NCBI GenBank assembly: GCA_963920765.1
Contig: OY987242.1
Span: 2,258,789 to 2,322,788 of the forward strand
DNA length: 64,000 nucleotides
Reading direction: 5' to 3'
From: Ulota crispa
Lineage: Eukaryota; Streptophyta; Bryopsida; Orthotrichales; Orthotrichaceae
A model generated the notes under the pieces. It saw nothing but the letters and a program-made list of their open reading frames with translations. It did no database searches and was not told the origin of the DNA. Both the position numbers and the translations under genes were made by a program. Below, piece after piece: positions 49,027-60,068 of the stretch (position 1 is the stretch's first letter; every line of letters begins with the position of its first letter).

Positions 49027-49938
49027 CCCCTAAAGGACCAAGGAGCCCACTTTTGGGCTTTATGAGAACTTGGGCAGGCTCTCTTGACTTCATAATTTGG
49101 AAAATTTTCATGAAATTTTTAGGATAGATGCTACTCATCACAATCTACATGTGATGCTTTATTTCATGTCATTTTGATAAGCAATGCAAAAGTTAGAGGG
49201 TTTTTTCAATTTCAATGTCAAACTGGGCAGCAAAATACATATTCCAATTTTTTTTAAATTTTTTATAGAACTATATAGATTGGTACCTACTCAAAAAAAA
49301 TTGAATCACTCAATTCCAAATAATGAGGTAAGAGTTAAAAGGAGTTTTATTTTGCGGGCAATGAAGGTAGAAAGAGGGTAGAAAAAACATATAAAGTTAT
49401 CTTTTACTCTCAAGTTTGAAAATTTTCAAATGAAAATGAAAAATAAAGTTACTAATTGTTGGTTAGAGCATTCTCACCATTGGGATTAACAATTTTCAAA
49501 TTCTTCCAAAACTTATTAGCATATTAGTTATATCTTTCATTCATCAATACCTTTCACTTTACAATTTTTGTAAAAATGAATCCAAAGTTTTTTTTGGTTA
49601 AATTTTTTTATCTATGCTTTCAACCCATTTTCCAACATATTGCAAAAATTGCACAGGATATACAACATATAGGTTTTTCTCTAAAAAGTTTGAAAAACAA
49701 AACTTCACCTTCTGGAAGGACTAGAAAAGCCTACAATTTGAAATTTAGGCACATTGATCTTGCAATTGGTGGGGATGTTTGTTTTGAAATTTTGGGAGAA
49801 TGTACTTGTGCAAGTCAACCAAAGTATCCTAAGGTTGAATTTGTTAAAAAGTAAATTTCAATGAGGATTTAGATCTTGCTTTGGGGACTAGTATTTTGAA
49901 GCAGTTTTGAGCCTTTAAACACAAAAGAATTTTAGGAG
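49027..49938. mobile_element. TTAA-type element (long subfamily), 912 bp
   Basis: It starts CCCCTAAAGGACCAAGGAGCC and ends AAAAGAATTTTAGGAG, with TTAA on both sides (49023-49026 and 49939-49942). It is the inverted relative of 19590-20282 and keeps internal sequence that copy has lost. A 92-codon open frame inside is not conserved in the other copy as protein. Confidence 0.82.
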
Positions 49939-50117
49939 TTAAAATGGTCAGTGCGACTTGAACATGGAACAACACTTGTCACATTTACATGCAATAAAGG
50001 TTTGATTTGCATACAATTAGGGTTTGCTTTGGGGGAATTCTAGGTGTCCATATGAGGTGCTTCTACCTTACTTGGGTACGAACGAAGCCTCGGGGTTTTT
50101 TACATTCTGTCCTAGGT

Positions 50118-50290
50118 TTGATAACAACCTGGTATGGTTTGTGGCCAGCTCTCCATTTGCGCTCTTTCAAGTGTACAATCTGGGAGGAAGTCTGGCGCTT
50201 ATCTCTGAGCTAGCCTGCACCCAACACCGCCAGATGTGGCAGCCTGCACCATACGTAATGTATCTGACCTTGTATTCCAATCGAAACTAA
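50118..50290 (+). CDS. Possible isolated 3' exon of an unrecognised gene
   Basis: A strong polypyrimidine acceptor (TTCTGTCCTAG) precedes an open stretch of about 57 codons with balanced composition, ending at TAA. The translation contains FDNNLVWFVASSPFALF, VYNLGGSLALISE and ends YLTLYSNRN. I do not recognise the family. No upstream exon is visible; a TTAA-type element ends 180 bp before it. It may be a gene remnant, or the last exon of a gene whose other parts were displaced. The more GC-rich DNA that follows (50291-50423 and 50740-51187) could be its 3' UTR. Confidence 0.3.
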
Positions 50291-50425
50291 ACGAGTGAAA
50301 GGTCGAGTGTGTTATCTCGTTTGATAACGGAGCCAAGTACTGTCTTTCAAATGGAGAGCTTTAACGTGACGTGTACATCGAGTCTGTAGCTTTTTAACTC
50401 AAGCGTCGTGCTTACTTCTCTGATA

Positions 50426-50736
50426 AGGTAGTCTGCTTATAAACCGTCCATCTAAGGGCTGAAGGTGAAACTTTTTGAACTATTTTTCAGTAAATTTTCC
50501 TTGAAAGACAAGAAGAGTTGGCATCTAACCCAAGTTATTTCATAATTTTTGAAATTTTGTGGAATTCAGTACAAAATTTTGAAGTGGAAAGGTCATAGGT
50601 CTCTAAAACCGCCCACCTCCTCAAATATACACTCCTTATACATATTAAAAACTTATAAAAAAAAGCATGTACAGCAAGGGAACATTTGAGAAAGTGGGCA
50701 ATTTTAATGCATGGACGGTTTATGAGCAGACTACCT
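50426..50736. mobile_element. Family R MITE, 311 bp, intact ends
   Basis: The terminal inverted repeats are AGGTAGTCTGCT(T/C)ATAAACC..., about 26 bp with one mismatch. TA stands on both sides (50424-50425 and 50737-50738). The TA target suggests a Tc1/mariner-type element. It is non-coding. Confidence 0.78.
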
Positions 50737-50738
50737 TA

Positions 50739-51187
50739 AGTGTTCTGATGTCGGTGTCGAAGGGTTGAGCTGCAGCTGTGCCACTGAGGGTGGAGAATCT
50801 TCGGTTCTCCTGTGCACAATGAAACACAGCTCGGAGAATAGCATTGCTACATTATAACTGAGTACAGATTTCCAGGTGCACCCAACCTTAGGGATAGCGG
50901 TTTAAGGTTTACTATTGGATGGGCTTCACAAGTTCATGCGTTGCTACGCCAAGCTCCAGAGTCTCAGGTGAAGGCTCAGTCTCTCGTATCTTGCTGGACC
51001 AGGATCGTAGTGGTTATCTGCTCAAGCGAAGTTCTTATAATTTTGCACTAGCTCGGTGGATTTCAAAAGACCTGTAAGTCTTACTTCGCTCACAGCAAGA
51101 GTTGTTGCTTCTCTTCGAATACTAACTGAGGGGTATCCCTTGGTTTATAAGGTGAATTTCAAAATCTCGTATTTGTCGATCCAGCAA
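50739..51187. other. Unassigned DNA upstream of the tRNA gene
   Basis: More GC-rich than the repeats around it, but interrupted by stops in all frames. It may be the 3' UTR of the gene piece at 50118-50290, or the 5' flank of the tRNA. Confidence 0.35.
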
Positions 51188-51261
51188 GCTGGATTAGCTC
51201 AGTTGGTTAGAGCGTGCGGCTGTTAACCGCAAGGTCGGAGGTTCGACCCCTCCATCTAGCG
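51188..51261 (+). tRNA. tRNA-Asn (anticodon GTT)
   Basis: 74 bases fold as a cloverleaf. The acceptor arms GCTGGAT and ATCTAGC pair with one G-U. The D arm is in GCTCAGTTGGTTAGAGC, the anticodon loop is CTGTTAA with GTT in the centre, and the T arm is GGAGGTTCGACCCCTCC. The A box (TAGCTCAGTTGG) and B box (GGTTCGACCCC) of the internal pol III promoter are intact. No intron. The usual T-run terminator does not follow directly: the TA target of a family R element starts one base after the gene. Confidence 0.96.
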
Positions 51262-51263
51262 TA

Positions 51264-51601
51264 TGGTAAGATGCTTATGAACCGAGCATCTAAGAGCTGA
51301 AACTGAATTTTGGGGAGGAATTTTGGGGAGGTGGAACATCTTGATATATTTTCTAGTAAAATTTCCTTAAAAGATAAGAGGAATTGGCATCTAACTCAAG
51401 TTATTTTGTATTTGTAGAGCAATGTGGAATTAGTTATGAAATTTTGAAGTGGAAAGGTCATAGGGCTCTAAAATGGATCACTTTCTCAAATGTATGTCTA
51501 GTGTACATTTTTAAAAGGCTATGCATAAGGCATGTACATGTGGAGTTGATTTGAGGAGGTGAGCGGTATTACTACCCTAACGGAGTTCAAGCCTCTTACC
51601 T
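51264..51601. mobile_element. Family R MITE abutting the tRNA gene, 338 bp
   Basis: It starts TGGTAAGATGCTTATGAACC and ends GAGTTCAAGCCTCTTACCT, with TA on both sides (51262-51263 and 51602-51603). The body matches 50426-50736 in the same orientation. Confidence 0.72.
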
Positions 51602-51603
51602 TA

Positions 51604-52737
51604 TGTGCTTCGCAATCGCAGTGGGGGATGGATTTCACAGGGCTCTTTGGGGGACTAGATTTTTATTTTTTTTATTTTGCACTAAACTACAATTAACAAG
51701 GTATTCAAGTGGTCCTTGCAAGTGAAGTAATGGTAAGTCAAGTCAAGTGTTGTACAAGTAATTAGGGAGTCATGATTGTATGGAACACCATACGCGTTGA
51801 GGTGGCAAGGAGCATCTTACATGCTGCAATTGGTCAACATCCCTTGCAAACTTCCTTGCAATGTATTTTGTGGTAGCAAGGAATTCACTAGCAAGGTTTC
51901 AAACATGTTCTCAACCCTTTTCAAGGAAATTCTCACCAACTCTGCTGGACATTGTTTTTTGTGCCATTGCGGATATGAAGCCCTCAAACTTAGCATTCTA
52001 ATTAAGAAGTACAATCTTTAATAATTTGCAAGTGTGTGCATTCACATCTAATCTTGCTACCCACAAAATTGGAGATGAATCAAGGGCTTATAGAATTTTG
52101 TAAAAATCAGTAAATAGCAATTACATGCCAAAAAATGAGATTTTGCCAACATATGTTGTTTGATCAAATGTTATCATCTCCCATCTCCCACTATCAATTG
52201 TTCCCAAAATTTGCAAGCCCTTTTCTAAGTAGGTGTTCCATTGTTTTCAATGGTCACTTTTTGTGGATCATCCAATTGACTGAGATATGATGTATAAAAG
52301 TTGTAGGCCTCTGGAAACCCTCATTTTGGTGAAAAAACTCTGGGCGCTCAAGGGTTGACCCCTACACGCCCATAAGGATGTTTTTTGACCTTGGGCCTTG
52401 AAAAAACACTATGTACAACCAAAAAAAAGTTGTTTTTCATCTTCTTCTTTTTTCCAAAGTGACCATAAACACATGATCCATCATAGAAGGCAAATAACAA
52501 TCTTCTCAAATATACTCATATTTTTAGGTAACCCAAATTGTGAGAAAACTCAAAATCATGATGTTAGGTCCCAAGTTGCCCTTATTGCAATTTTCATGAG
52601 GTTGGTATGCAATATTGACTTTTGAAACTTTTAGAAGCAATACTATTGGTGCCCATCAATCAAAACACTATTGTAGCTAGAGTATAAACACTCTTGAAGC
52701 TATAGTATGGGCAAGCCACAGCCACCCACTAGAGGTT
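51604..52737. other. Intergenic DNA with diverged TTAA-type element ends
   Basis: At 52355-52358 a TTGA stands between GGGCGCTCAAGGG and CCCCTACACGCCC, the pattern of two abutting TTAA-type elements, but their outer ends are not clear. A 52359-52737 element between TTGA sites is possible. No gene is seen. Confidence 0.35.
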
Positions 52738-52741
52738 TGAC

Positions 52742-53410
52742 CCTTAAAATTTTCAGCAACCCAAAATGGGTTGATCATTTTTTAAGACGGTCATTTCTGA
52801 ACTTAGGAATGTAAAGAGTCACTTAAACTTTGGCTCATTTGAAAGAGAAATAAGTTAGCTATGTAGTGGTGTTTTCAAATTTAGAAGAAGAGTTGCTATA
52901 TTGAATTTACAGAATTTTCAAGCCATGGGTGGTCTTGGAGTTGTAGTGTTAAATTTTGGCCTTAGATTTGTGAAAGTCTTCTATTTTACTCATACTTTTT
53001 GAAATTTAAGGGTGAATTAGTCACTATTGCAAGACCATTTTCTCACTCATTTTTTACCCTAAAAATACAAGACTTGTTTCTATGCATGTGGAACTTGGTT
53101 ACCTTAAGAATGAGCATAAGATGCCAACTTTAAAAAATATAATGTGTCCAAAAGAGCCAATCAAAGCACAATTTCAAGTACTCGACAATACTGATTTCCT
53201 TGTAGTACCCTTCTACATTTTTGTTATAATCTTCTAATCTAATCCTTGAATTGAAACCAAACTTTGTAGAGATGATAAGGACTTGACTTTCTACAAAATC
53301 TTACGGTTACTTTGGCCTAAAAATGACTTATCATACTTCAGGCTTTACCCTTTCATAACTTATAAAATCCATATCCAAAACACCTTCAAAATGGTTGAAA
53401 ATTTTAAGGG
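52742..53410. mobile_element. TTAA-type element, 669 bp
   Basis: It starts CCCTTAAAATTTTCAGC and ends TGAAAATTTTAAGGG, a 15 bp inverted repeat, with TTGA on the left (52738-52741) and TTAA on the right (53411-53414). It is non-coding. Confidence 0.72.
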
Positions 53411-53480
53411 TTAAGGGTTAACATCAATTGTGAAAAGTCTACCGCTACAAGTAAATCTACTGTTTTTAGTGGATCGCGAT

Positions 53481-54236
53481 GCTTTTTTCGAGGATCCGGT
53501 TGCTTTTTTCGAGGATCCGGTTGCTTTTTTCGAGGATCCGGTTGCTTTTTTCGAGGATCCGGTTGCTTTTTTCGAGGATCCCGTTTCCTTTTTTTGAGGG
53601 TCCTGTTACTTTCTTTGAGGACCCGGTTGCTTTTTTTTGAGGTCCTAGTTGCTTTTTTTGAGGTCCCAGTTGCTTTTTTCGAGGTCCCAGTTGCTTTTCT
53701 TGAGGTCCCAGTTGCTTTTTTCGAGGTCCCAGTTGCTTTTTTCGAGGTCCCAGTTGCTTTTTTTGAGGTCCCAGTTGCTTTTTTCGAGGTCCCAGTTGCT
53801 TTTTTCGAGGTCCCAGTTGCTTTTTTCGAGTATCGCGTCGTTATTTTCAAATATCTCGATGCTTTTTCCTATTGTCTCCTTGCTTTTTGCGAGTGTGGCA
53901 TTGCTTTTTGCGAGTGTGGCATTGCTTTTTGCGAGTGTGGCATTGCTTTTTGCGAGTGTGGCATTGCTTTTTGCGAGTGTGGCATTGCTTTTTGCGAGTG
54001 TGGCATTGCTTTTTGCGAGTGTGGCATTGCTTTTTGCGAGTGTGGCATTGCTTTTTGCAAGTGTGGCATTGCTTTTTGCGAGTGTGGCATTGCTTTTTGC
54101 GAGTATGGCATTGCTATTTGCGAGTGTCTTATTGCTATTTGCGAGTGTCTTATTGCTATTTGCGAGTGTCTTATTGCTATTTGCAAGTGTCATGTTGTTT
54201 TCTGCGAGTGCCATGTTGTTTTTTTGCGAGTATCTC
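53481..54236. repeat. 21-bp minisatellite, about 36 units in homogenised blocks
   Basis: The units are GC(T/A)TTTTT(C/G)CGAG... of almost always 21 bp. They fall into successive blocks of distinct subtypes: GAGGATCCGGTT (about 53481-53600), GAGGTCCCAGTT (about 53641-53830), GCGAGTGTGGCATT (about 53880-54115) and GCTATTTGCGAGTGTCTTATT (about 54113-54185), with degenerate units between. As 21 is a multiple of three, long open frames run through it in at least five of six frames, all heptad repeats (for example NATLAKS, NWDLEKS, LLFASVA). I regard these frames as a by-product, not genes. Confidence 0.9.
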
Positions 54237-54736
54237 GTTCACATCATCTAAAATCTTCATTGAAGAGCGTTAGGAATAGAAAATACAACAAAACTACGGC
54301 TCGATTTACTGCACATACGTGGATCTGGGCCCCGCATGTGTCAAGTCCAAAAATGAAAAATGTCTCTGGCTGCCCTTCACTACTAGCTGCCTAGGCCCCA
54401 CACAGTCTTGGAAAATTTTCATCGACCTCCAAGGGCTTGGTGTACTCTCATCCACACGATTGGGACAGCAGTTGGGACCTCATCTGAAATCTGCAGGTTC
54501 AAATTCAGGACCTCAGAGCTGCGGGCATCAAAATAGAGTGGAGCTGTCAGGCAAGGGTGTTCCCTTTTTTTCAATCAGAAGCTGTCTTCATTCTTCTCAT
54601 GCAGCTAATCTCTCATATTTCAAAACTTTTATACTTTTTGCACATTAGCATGGTGTCAGCTCTTGCACATCAGCTTGGAGTCCAGCGTGGAGTAAAAGTT
54701 CTTTTTGTTGTTCTACCTTGCTACTTGTCCTTTTTT

Positions 54737-54895
54737 TTAATTTTAAATCTCTCTTTGTTATTCTGTCTTGTAGTTCTTCTATCTTATTGAATCTTAAACC
54801 TCTCTTTTTGTTTTTTAGGGTTCTAGTCGTTCTTTCTTTTTGTATCTTAAACCTCTCTTTGTTATTATCCCCATATTTGTTGTGTTGTTGTCTAC
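54737..54895. repeat. T-rich tandem repeat of about 55 bp, three imperfect units
   Basis: Each unit contains (A/T)CTTAAACCTCTCTTTGTTATT or a close variant, followed by a TAG(G/T)TTCT segment. It lies directly upstream of the MULE-like gene and might form its 5' leader. Confidence 0.5.
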
Positions 54896-54945
54896 TTTAG
54901 TTTTCAGAAATAATTGTTTTAAATTTTAGGGTTTTAAACTCAAAT

Positions 54946-57900
54946 ATGTCAAGTGTTGATTGTCCATTTGTGGTCCAAGTTGTCACTGGACGTTTGTGTT
55001 AAGAAGCTTTGAAATTTGAAAAAGAGATGCATAAAGTTGTAGGTATGTTAGAGTTGAAGGAAGTTTTAGTGGCTTACATTCCATCATCTTCAACCAATGA
55101 TTTTATTAAAGGAGAGTGTGAAAATCCTGTAGCACCAACAACCTTTAAAGTTCAAGTTGTCAAGAAAAAAGAGCTTGGAGAATTGAAGAGGCCACAAGCT
55201 ACAAGCTTCCTTCGACAGACTTGGTATGTTTCTTTCCTATGTGTCGTACATTTCTTATAAAGAATAATAAAATCAACAATTGAGAGCACTCTAATACTAA
55301 CAAACAAGCCACATAATCCCTGCGCTGCCAGCATTATAATTGCATTGTCCCACACTCTGTACCTTTCACGCTTTGGTCTTTCAAATTGAGAGCATGTCAC
55401 GTTTTCATTAGTAAGTGATAAGAGAATAAGGTGTCCATACTTATAATAGACTTGGATTGTATTATTTCTGTCGGTTAAGTTGGTAGTATAATAAAAAAAC
55501 GCCTTCACTAAGCCTACAAGTGTAATTAGCATCTTTGGCCTTCACTAAGCCAAAAAGCTAATTTGATTTAAAGAGCCAAAAAGCTAATCTAATTTAAAAA
55601 GCCAAAAAGTATTAGGTTGGGATTTAGCCGTGATATAATTTAAAGGCCTTCATTGAGCAAAGTATAATTAAAAAAAGAGATTGCAAATTTGCTAATGCCA
55701 CAGTTTGCATTACCAACAAAGAAAATTGCCAACAAAGCAAACTTCTTACCAAAGTCTTCATGGATCTCCTAAAAAAACTGCTAAAAAACCATGAGATTTT
55801 TCAGTCGTCATGTGAAGGTGTATTGATTATAGTTTGCTGTATGATTAGGCCTTGCATGCCTTTGGGTTTTAATAAAAGTTTGAAAATAAATAAGTAACTT
55901 ACATGTTGAGCTTGGCTTATTTTCCAAATTGTATTTCCCAAACTATGTCCATAGAACACATGGGTCATACTAGTTGGTTTATGATTGGCATTTATACTTT
56001 ATCTCAAGCTTGAAGACATACTATACTATTTTGTGGGAGTTTATGCAAAGTTTTATTTAATGCATAAAACTTCTATTATGTGTTTATAACTATTTCTTTT
56101 TTCTTCTATAGGTATGAATGTTCATATGGTCCCGAAGACTTTCAAACTTCACTAATGCCATTGATTGATAAAACATTCAATCCAAAACTGGGTCTGGTAG
56201 TAGGTTGTATAGTGCTGAAGGGGGCCCTTCCATAAAAAGAGGATGTTTATGTTATTTTTCAGTGAAGCAATTATATTTGTGGCCAACCATATCACAAATC
56301 ATATATTATCATGTAGGACACATTGATAAAGAAGGTGTCCCTTGTCATGGTTATTTGGATCCAAGTGCAGAGAAACAAAAGGCTATACACAAACCTTATC
56401 TTTTTCAGGAAATGAGAGCATGGATAGAAGAAAAGTTATCTCAAAAGTGTACAGCATCTCAAATTATTGCTGAGCATATACAATTATTGCAAGCAAAGAT
56501 TGATGTTCATGGACATGAAGAAGATATGTCAAGAGACAATTACCTATTGATGATGGATATTATAAATCTCTCTAGAAAATGGACCAAGAAAAATATCAAA
56601 AACATGAAGATGATTGTACTAGTGTTCATATGTGGATGAGAGAGCATCCAAATTTGGTTTTTTTTTCAACAAGACCAGATTTCAAGCTCAAGGGAATCTC
56701 AAGCCTACATACTAGGTTTACAATCACCTTGGCAAGCTAACAAATGTTAAAGTTTGGCCAGAAAAGCATCATAGCTTGTGATGCCACATTTGGAACAAAT
56801 AAGTATAAGGTTTCTATCTTTTCTTTTCATTATTTGTTGTTATTATGTAAGAAGTGACATTGTCATAAATTAAAAAATCATTTTTTAAAAGTAAAAATGC
56901 ACTTTGCTATGTATTATATTTAAATATTGAGAAATTTGATATGCAAAATTGTGTTGTTTTCATCAACTAATCTAATAACATGTCACTTAAGTATATTTAT
57001 AATATCACATAATTTATAAGAATGTCTTTATTTTGCACTATATGAATACTTACTAATACTACAATATTTTTTATCAATGATTATTGCAATGATTATTTTA
57101 ATAACAATAAAAAATTTGCAACAACAACAAGCAACGTTGAAAAACAACCAACTAGCAACATGAACGCCGTAAATCATGTGAAATCCTATAGTTTAGAGAA
57201 GAGCATGCATGTACAAATGGCAAATCAATTAATTGTCAAGTAAATTTTGAGGGTAAAGCAACCTAAATGTTAAGGCAACATAAATACACTATTTAGCATA
57301 GATCCAGGGGTATCTCCACATGGAGATCCAAGTCTACATTCTTGAAACTACCAAAATTGATTTAAATCATAAATTTGATTGATTACATGAGTAGACTATA
57401 ATTTTAGAGAGGGCCACATTCACATCACCAGAATCAATGATGTTAGTCACAAATTTAAACAAACTACACAAAAGAAAGACCCTAAACGACCTATTCAAAA
57501 TTGCTAAAAAAAATCATTAAGCTTAGTCCTAATTTGGGTCTTCAAATGCTTAACTTTTCTTTCTTTGTTTGACATCCTCAATGACTCTGCCATCTTCATA
57601 GTTGTCTTTTGTCAAATCAATGATTTGCTTAGTGACACATGTGGTACTAGAAGCAGAGTCAAGTTTGATTCCAATGAAGACTAGGATTACATGAAGCTTG
57701 AAACGGGCAATACACAAGCATTATTAGCTGTTAGAAAATGTTCAACACTCAGAGATTTCAAATAAGACATTGACAGCTAATCTTAGAATAAGTTATAACA
57801 TGTTCATAAAAATTTATGTACAATTCACTCTATAATTGGATTTGTTTTGAATTGTATAAAATATTTATACTATTATTTACATATCTTACTAATGCAATGT

Positions 57901-60068
57901 TTGGACATTTGCAGTATCAATTGTTTACACTTATGGTATTTGATATTTATTGCAATGGCATCCCGGTAGCATGGATAATCACTGACAGCGCTAAAGGTGA
58001 TGACATATCATTGTGGATGTCAAAAATCAATGAGAAGATGAAAACAATGAATTCTGATTGGAAACCAAATGCCTTCATGGTGGATAATGCGGATGCAAAA
58101 ATCAACACTATCAAGTAAATTACCAAAATGTAGCAACAATCTAAACCTTTGTTTCTTCTTGTGACTTTTTAAAGATATCATTTTGGGGTTTCTTTTTTAA
58201 TATAGGGTTTTGCTATTTTTGCTACCTTAAGTTTTCAATTATTTGAAGATAAGGGTTTTTTTGCAAAATTATGTTTGTTTTGTTCTTGGCTTTCTAGTTT
58301 GTGCTAGGAATAAACCTGTGGTTGGTAGTTGTCCTTGTCAATAGAATCTAGTAGACAGTGACTACGATACATCTCTCAATTAGCAATTCCTTAATCATGG
58401 AGTTCTTGAATTTAATGGTGCATTAGTTAGTGGATAAAGAAGGCAACAATTCCTTTAACTGTATATGATTGTGATTGCATGTTGACAGTTAGTCATTTCT
58501 TTGTATTCACCACTTACAGAGGTTTAATGAGATTTTTAATCATATTTTTAGGTATTCAATTTCATGTGATCACTCCTATCCTAATTAAGTACTATTTTTT
58601 AAAAATGTTACAATGATTTGAATGATTTTTTGTCTTTTTAATGTATATTTATTTTAATGTTTTTTGGTTGTGAACACAGGCTTGTTTGGGGCAATTCAAT
58701 TGCAATTCTACTATGCCTATGGCATGTGCGACGTTGCTGGTTAAATCATTTGATTAAAAAGGTTTGCTCCCCTGAAGTAAGAATGGACATAATGAAAAAG
58801 CTTGGCATGGTGATGTACATGGTTTCTTATGACAAGACAGTAGTGGAATCACATGAAGCCGTTTGTGTATTGTTGGACCAAATATTTAAACAATATTCAA
58901 GTGAAATTGCCTTTATCACATATTTCAAACAAACTTGGCTATCTAAGATAGGTATGTCATTCTCTTTTTTTATTGCAAACTAACCAATTTCAAATTTTAT
59001 TTTTAATTTAGTAAATTATATGTTGTTGTTGAAGTTGTTGATTTATGTATAAGTTGCTTTGTTTAAGTTTCACTTTATTTACACAAAACCAACTCATTGT
59101 ATTGTTTTTTGTTTTGAAATGTTTTAGATATGTGGATTAAAGCAACAAGGCAATTTCCTCATGCTGGGCAAGATACAAATGCTCCTATTGAAGCTTATCA
59201 CAATGTTCTAAAACAACGACAAGCTCTAAGTAAGAAAACTCTAAGACCTAAACGACTTTATTGGTTGGTATGGTTCCTAACTTCCAATCTTATACACCAT
59301 TATTGGTACTTGAACTTTCTTAAATGCCATGGTTTTGTGAAAAATAAACACAAAATTGAAATTATATGCAACATGGTATTGAAAGCATCACAAATTAAAA
59401 AAGAAGATGTTATCTTCCCATCCAATTCATATGGTTCTATACTAGTTTGGGATGGTAGCCAGAAAACCAAGGTGGATTATTATGTTTCAAATCCATCATC
59501 AGAATGGGTAGATTGTAGTTGTGCTAAAGTTGGACAAGCAAATATATGCAAACATGTCTTGAGAGTATTCCAAATGCTTTTTGGAGCAACTAACCAACAA
59601 TTGATTGGAGTATGTGAGAGGTACTTTGACTCAGAGGTTGGTGGAAAGTGGACAATTCCAGAAAACCTTCAAGATTGTGATATGTCACAAATGACTACTT
59701 ATTCTTCTTTAGAAGAACCTCCATCTTGCTCTGTTTTTTATGAGAAGAGTTTCATAGAGCCATGTCCTATTGTAATACCTCCAAGGCAAGAAATACCTAT
59801 AGACCTAAACCAAAAAATTTGAAGGCAATTTTCAACTTTAGAGCAAATGGTTGAAGGAGAACCTCGGTTGCAACAGCATCTACTATCAAGAATTGATGCA
59901 TTACAAAGTAGCATTATGGAGTTAAAAGGTAGATCACATGAGAGGGTACACAATCCAATAGATATTCTTGTTCCAATAGAAGGTACAAGTGATTCTCTAA
60001 AGCATATGAAACCACTTTGTGAAATAGTATTGAGAAACTCATCCAAGAAGAAGAAATGTTCCAATTAG
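54946..60068 (+). pseudogene. MULE-type transposase / SWIM zinc-finger gene, multi-exon, degraded
   Basis: The exons inferred from GT-AG borders are 54946-55223, 56112-56809, 57915-58114, 58680-58951 and 59128-60068. The protein belongs to a plant family of MULE-DDE proteins with a C-terminal SWIM finger, related in layout to FAR1/FHY3. Recognisable parts are YECSYGPEDF, a zinc-finger-like GCLCYFSVKQLYLWP...CHG block, the first catalytic Asp in ACDATFGTNKYK, the second in FMVDNAD, the MULE signature LCLWHVRRCW, NAPIEAYHNVLKQR, the SWIM finger CSCAKVGQANICKH (about 59514-59555), and a terminal coiled-coil-like helix with SSKKKK. Disabling changes: TAA at 55000-55002, frame changes near 56170 and between 56570 and 56760, and TGA at 59820-59822 after which the same frame stays open to 60068. 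No terminal inverted repeats were found. It may be a decayed autonomous element or a decayed domesticated copy. The introns, up to 1.1 kb, hold AT-rich filler. Confidence 0.8.

Noticed and set aside
49576-49854. 92-codon frame inside a TTAA-type element
   Set aside because: The inverted relative at 19590-20282 does not preserve it as a protein, and it has no transposase motif.
53481-54236. Regular short repeats resembling a CRISPR array
   Set aside because: The units are directly head-to-tail with no unique spacers, there are no cas genes, and the genome is a plant's.
53594-54394. 266-codon open frame and several others over the 21 bp array
   Set aside because: The frames follow from a repeat unit divisible by three without stops. 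There are no non-repeat domains, start context or splice evidence.
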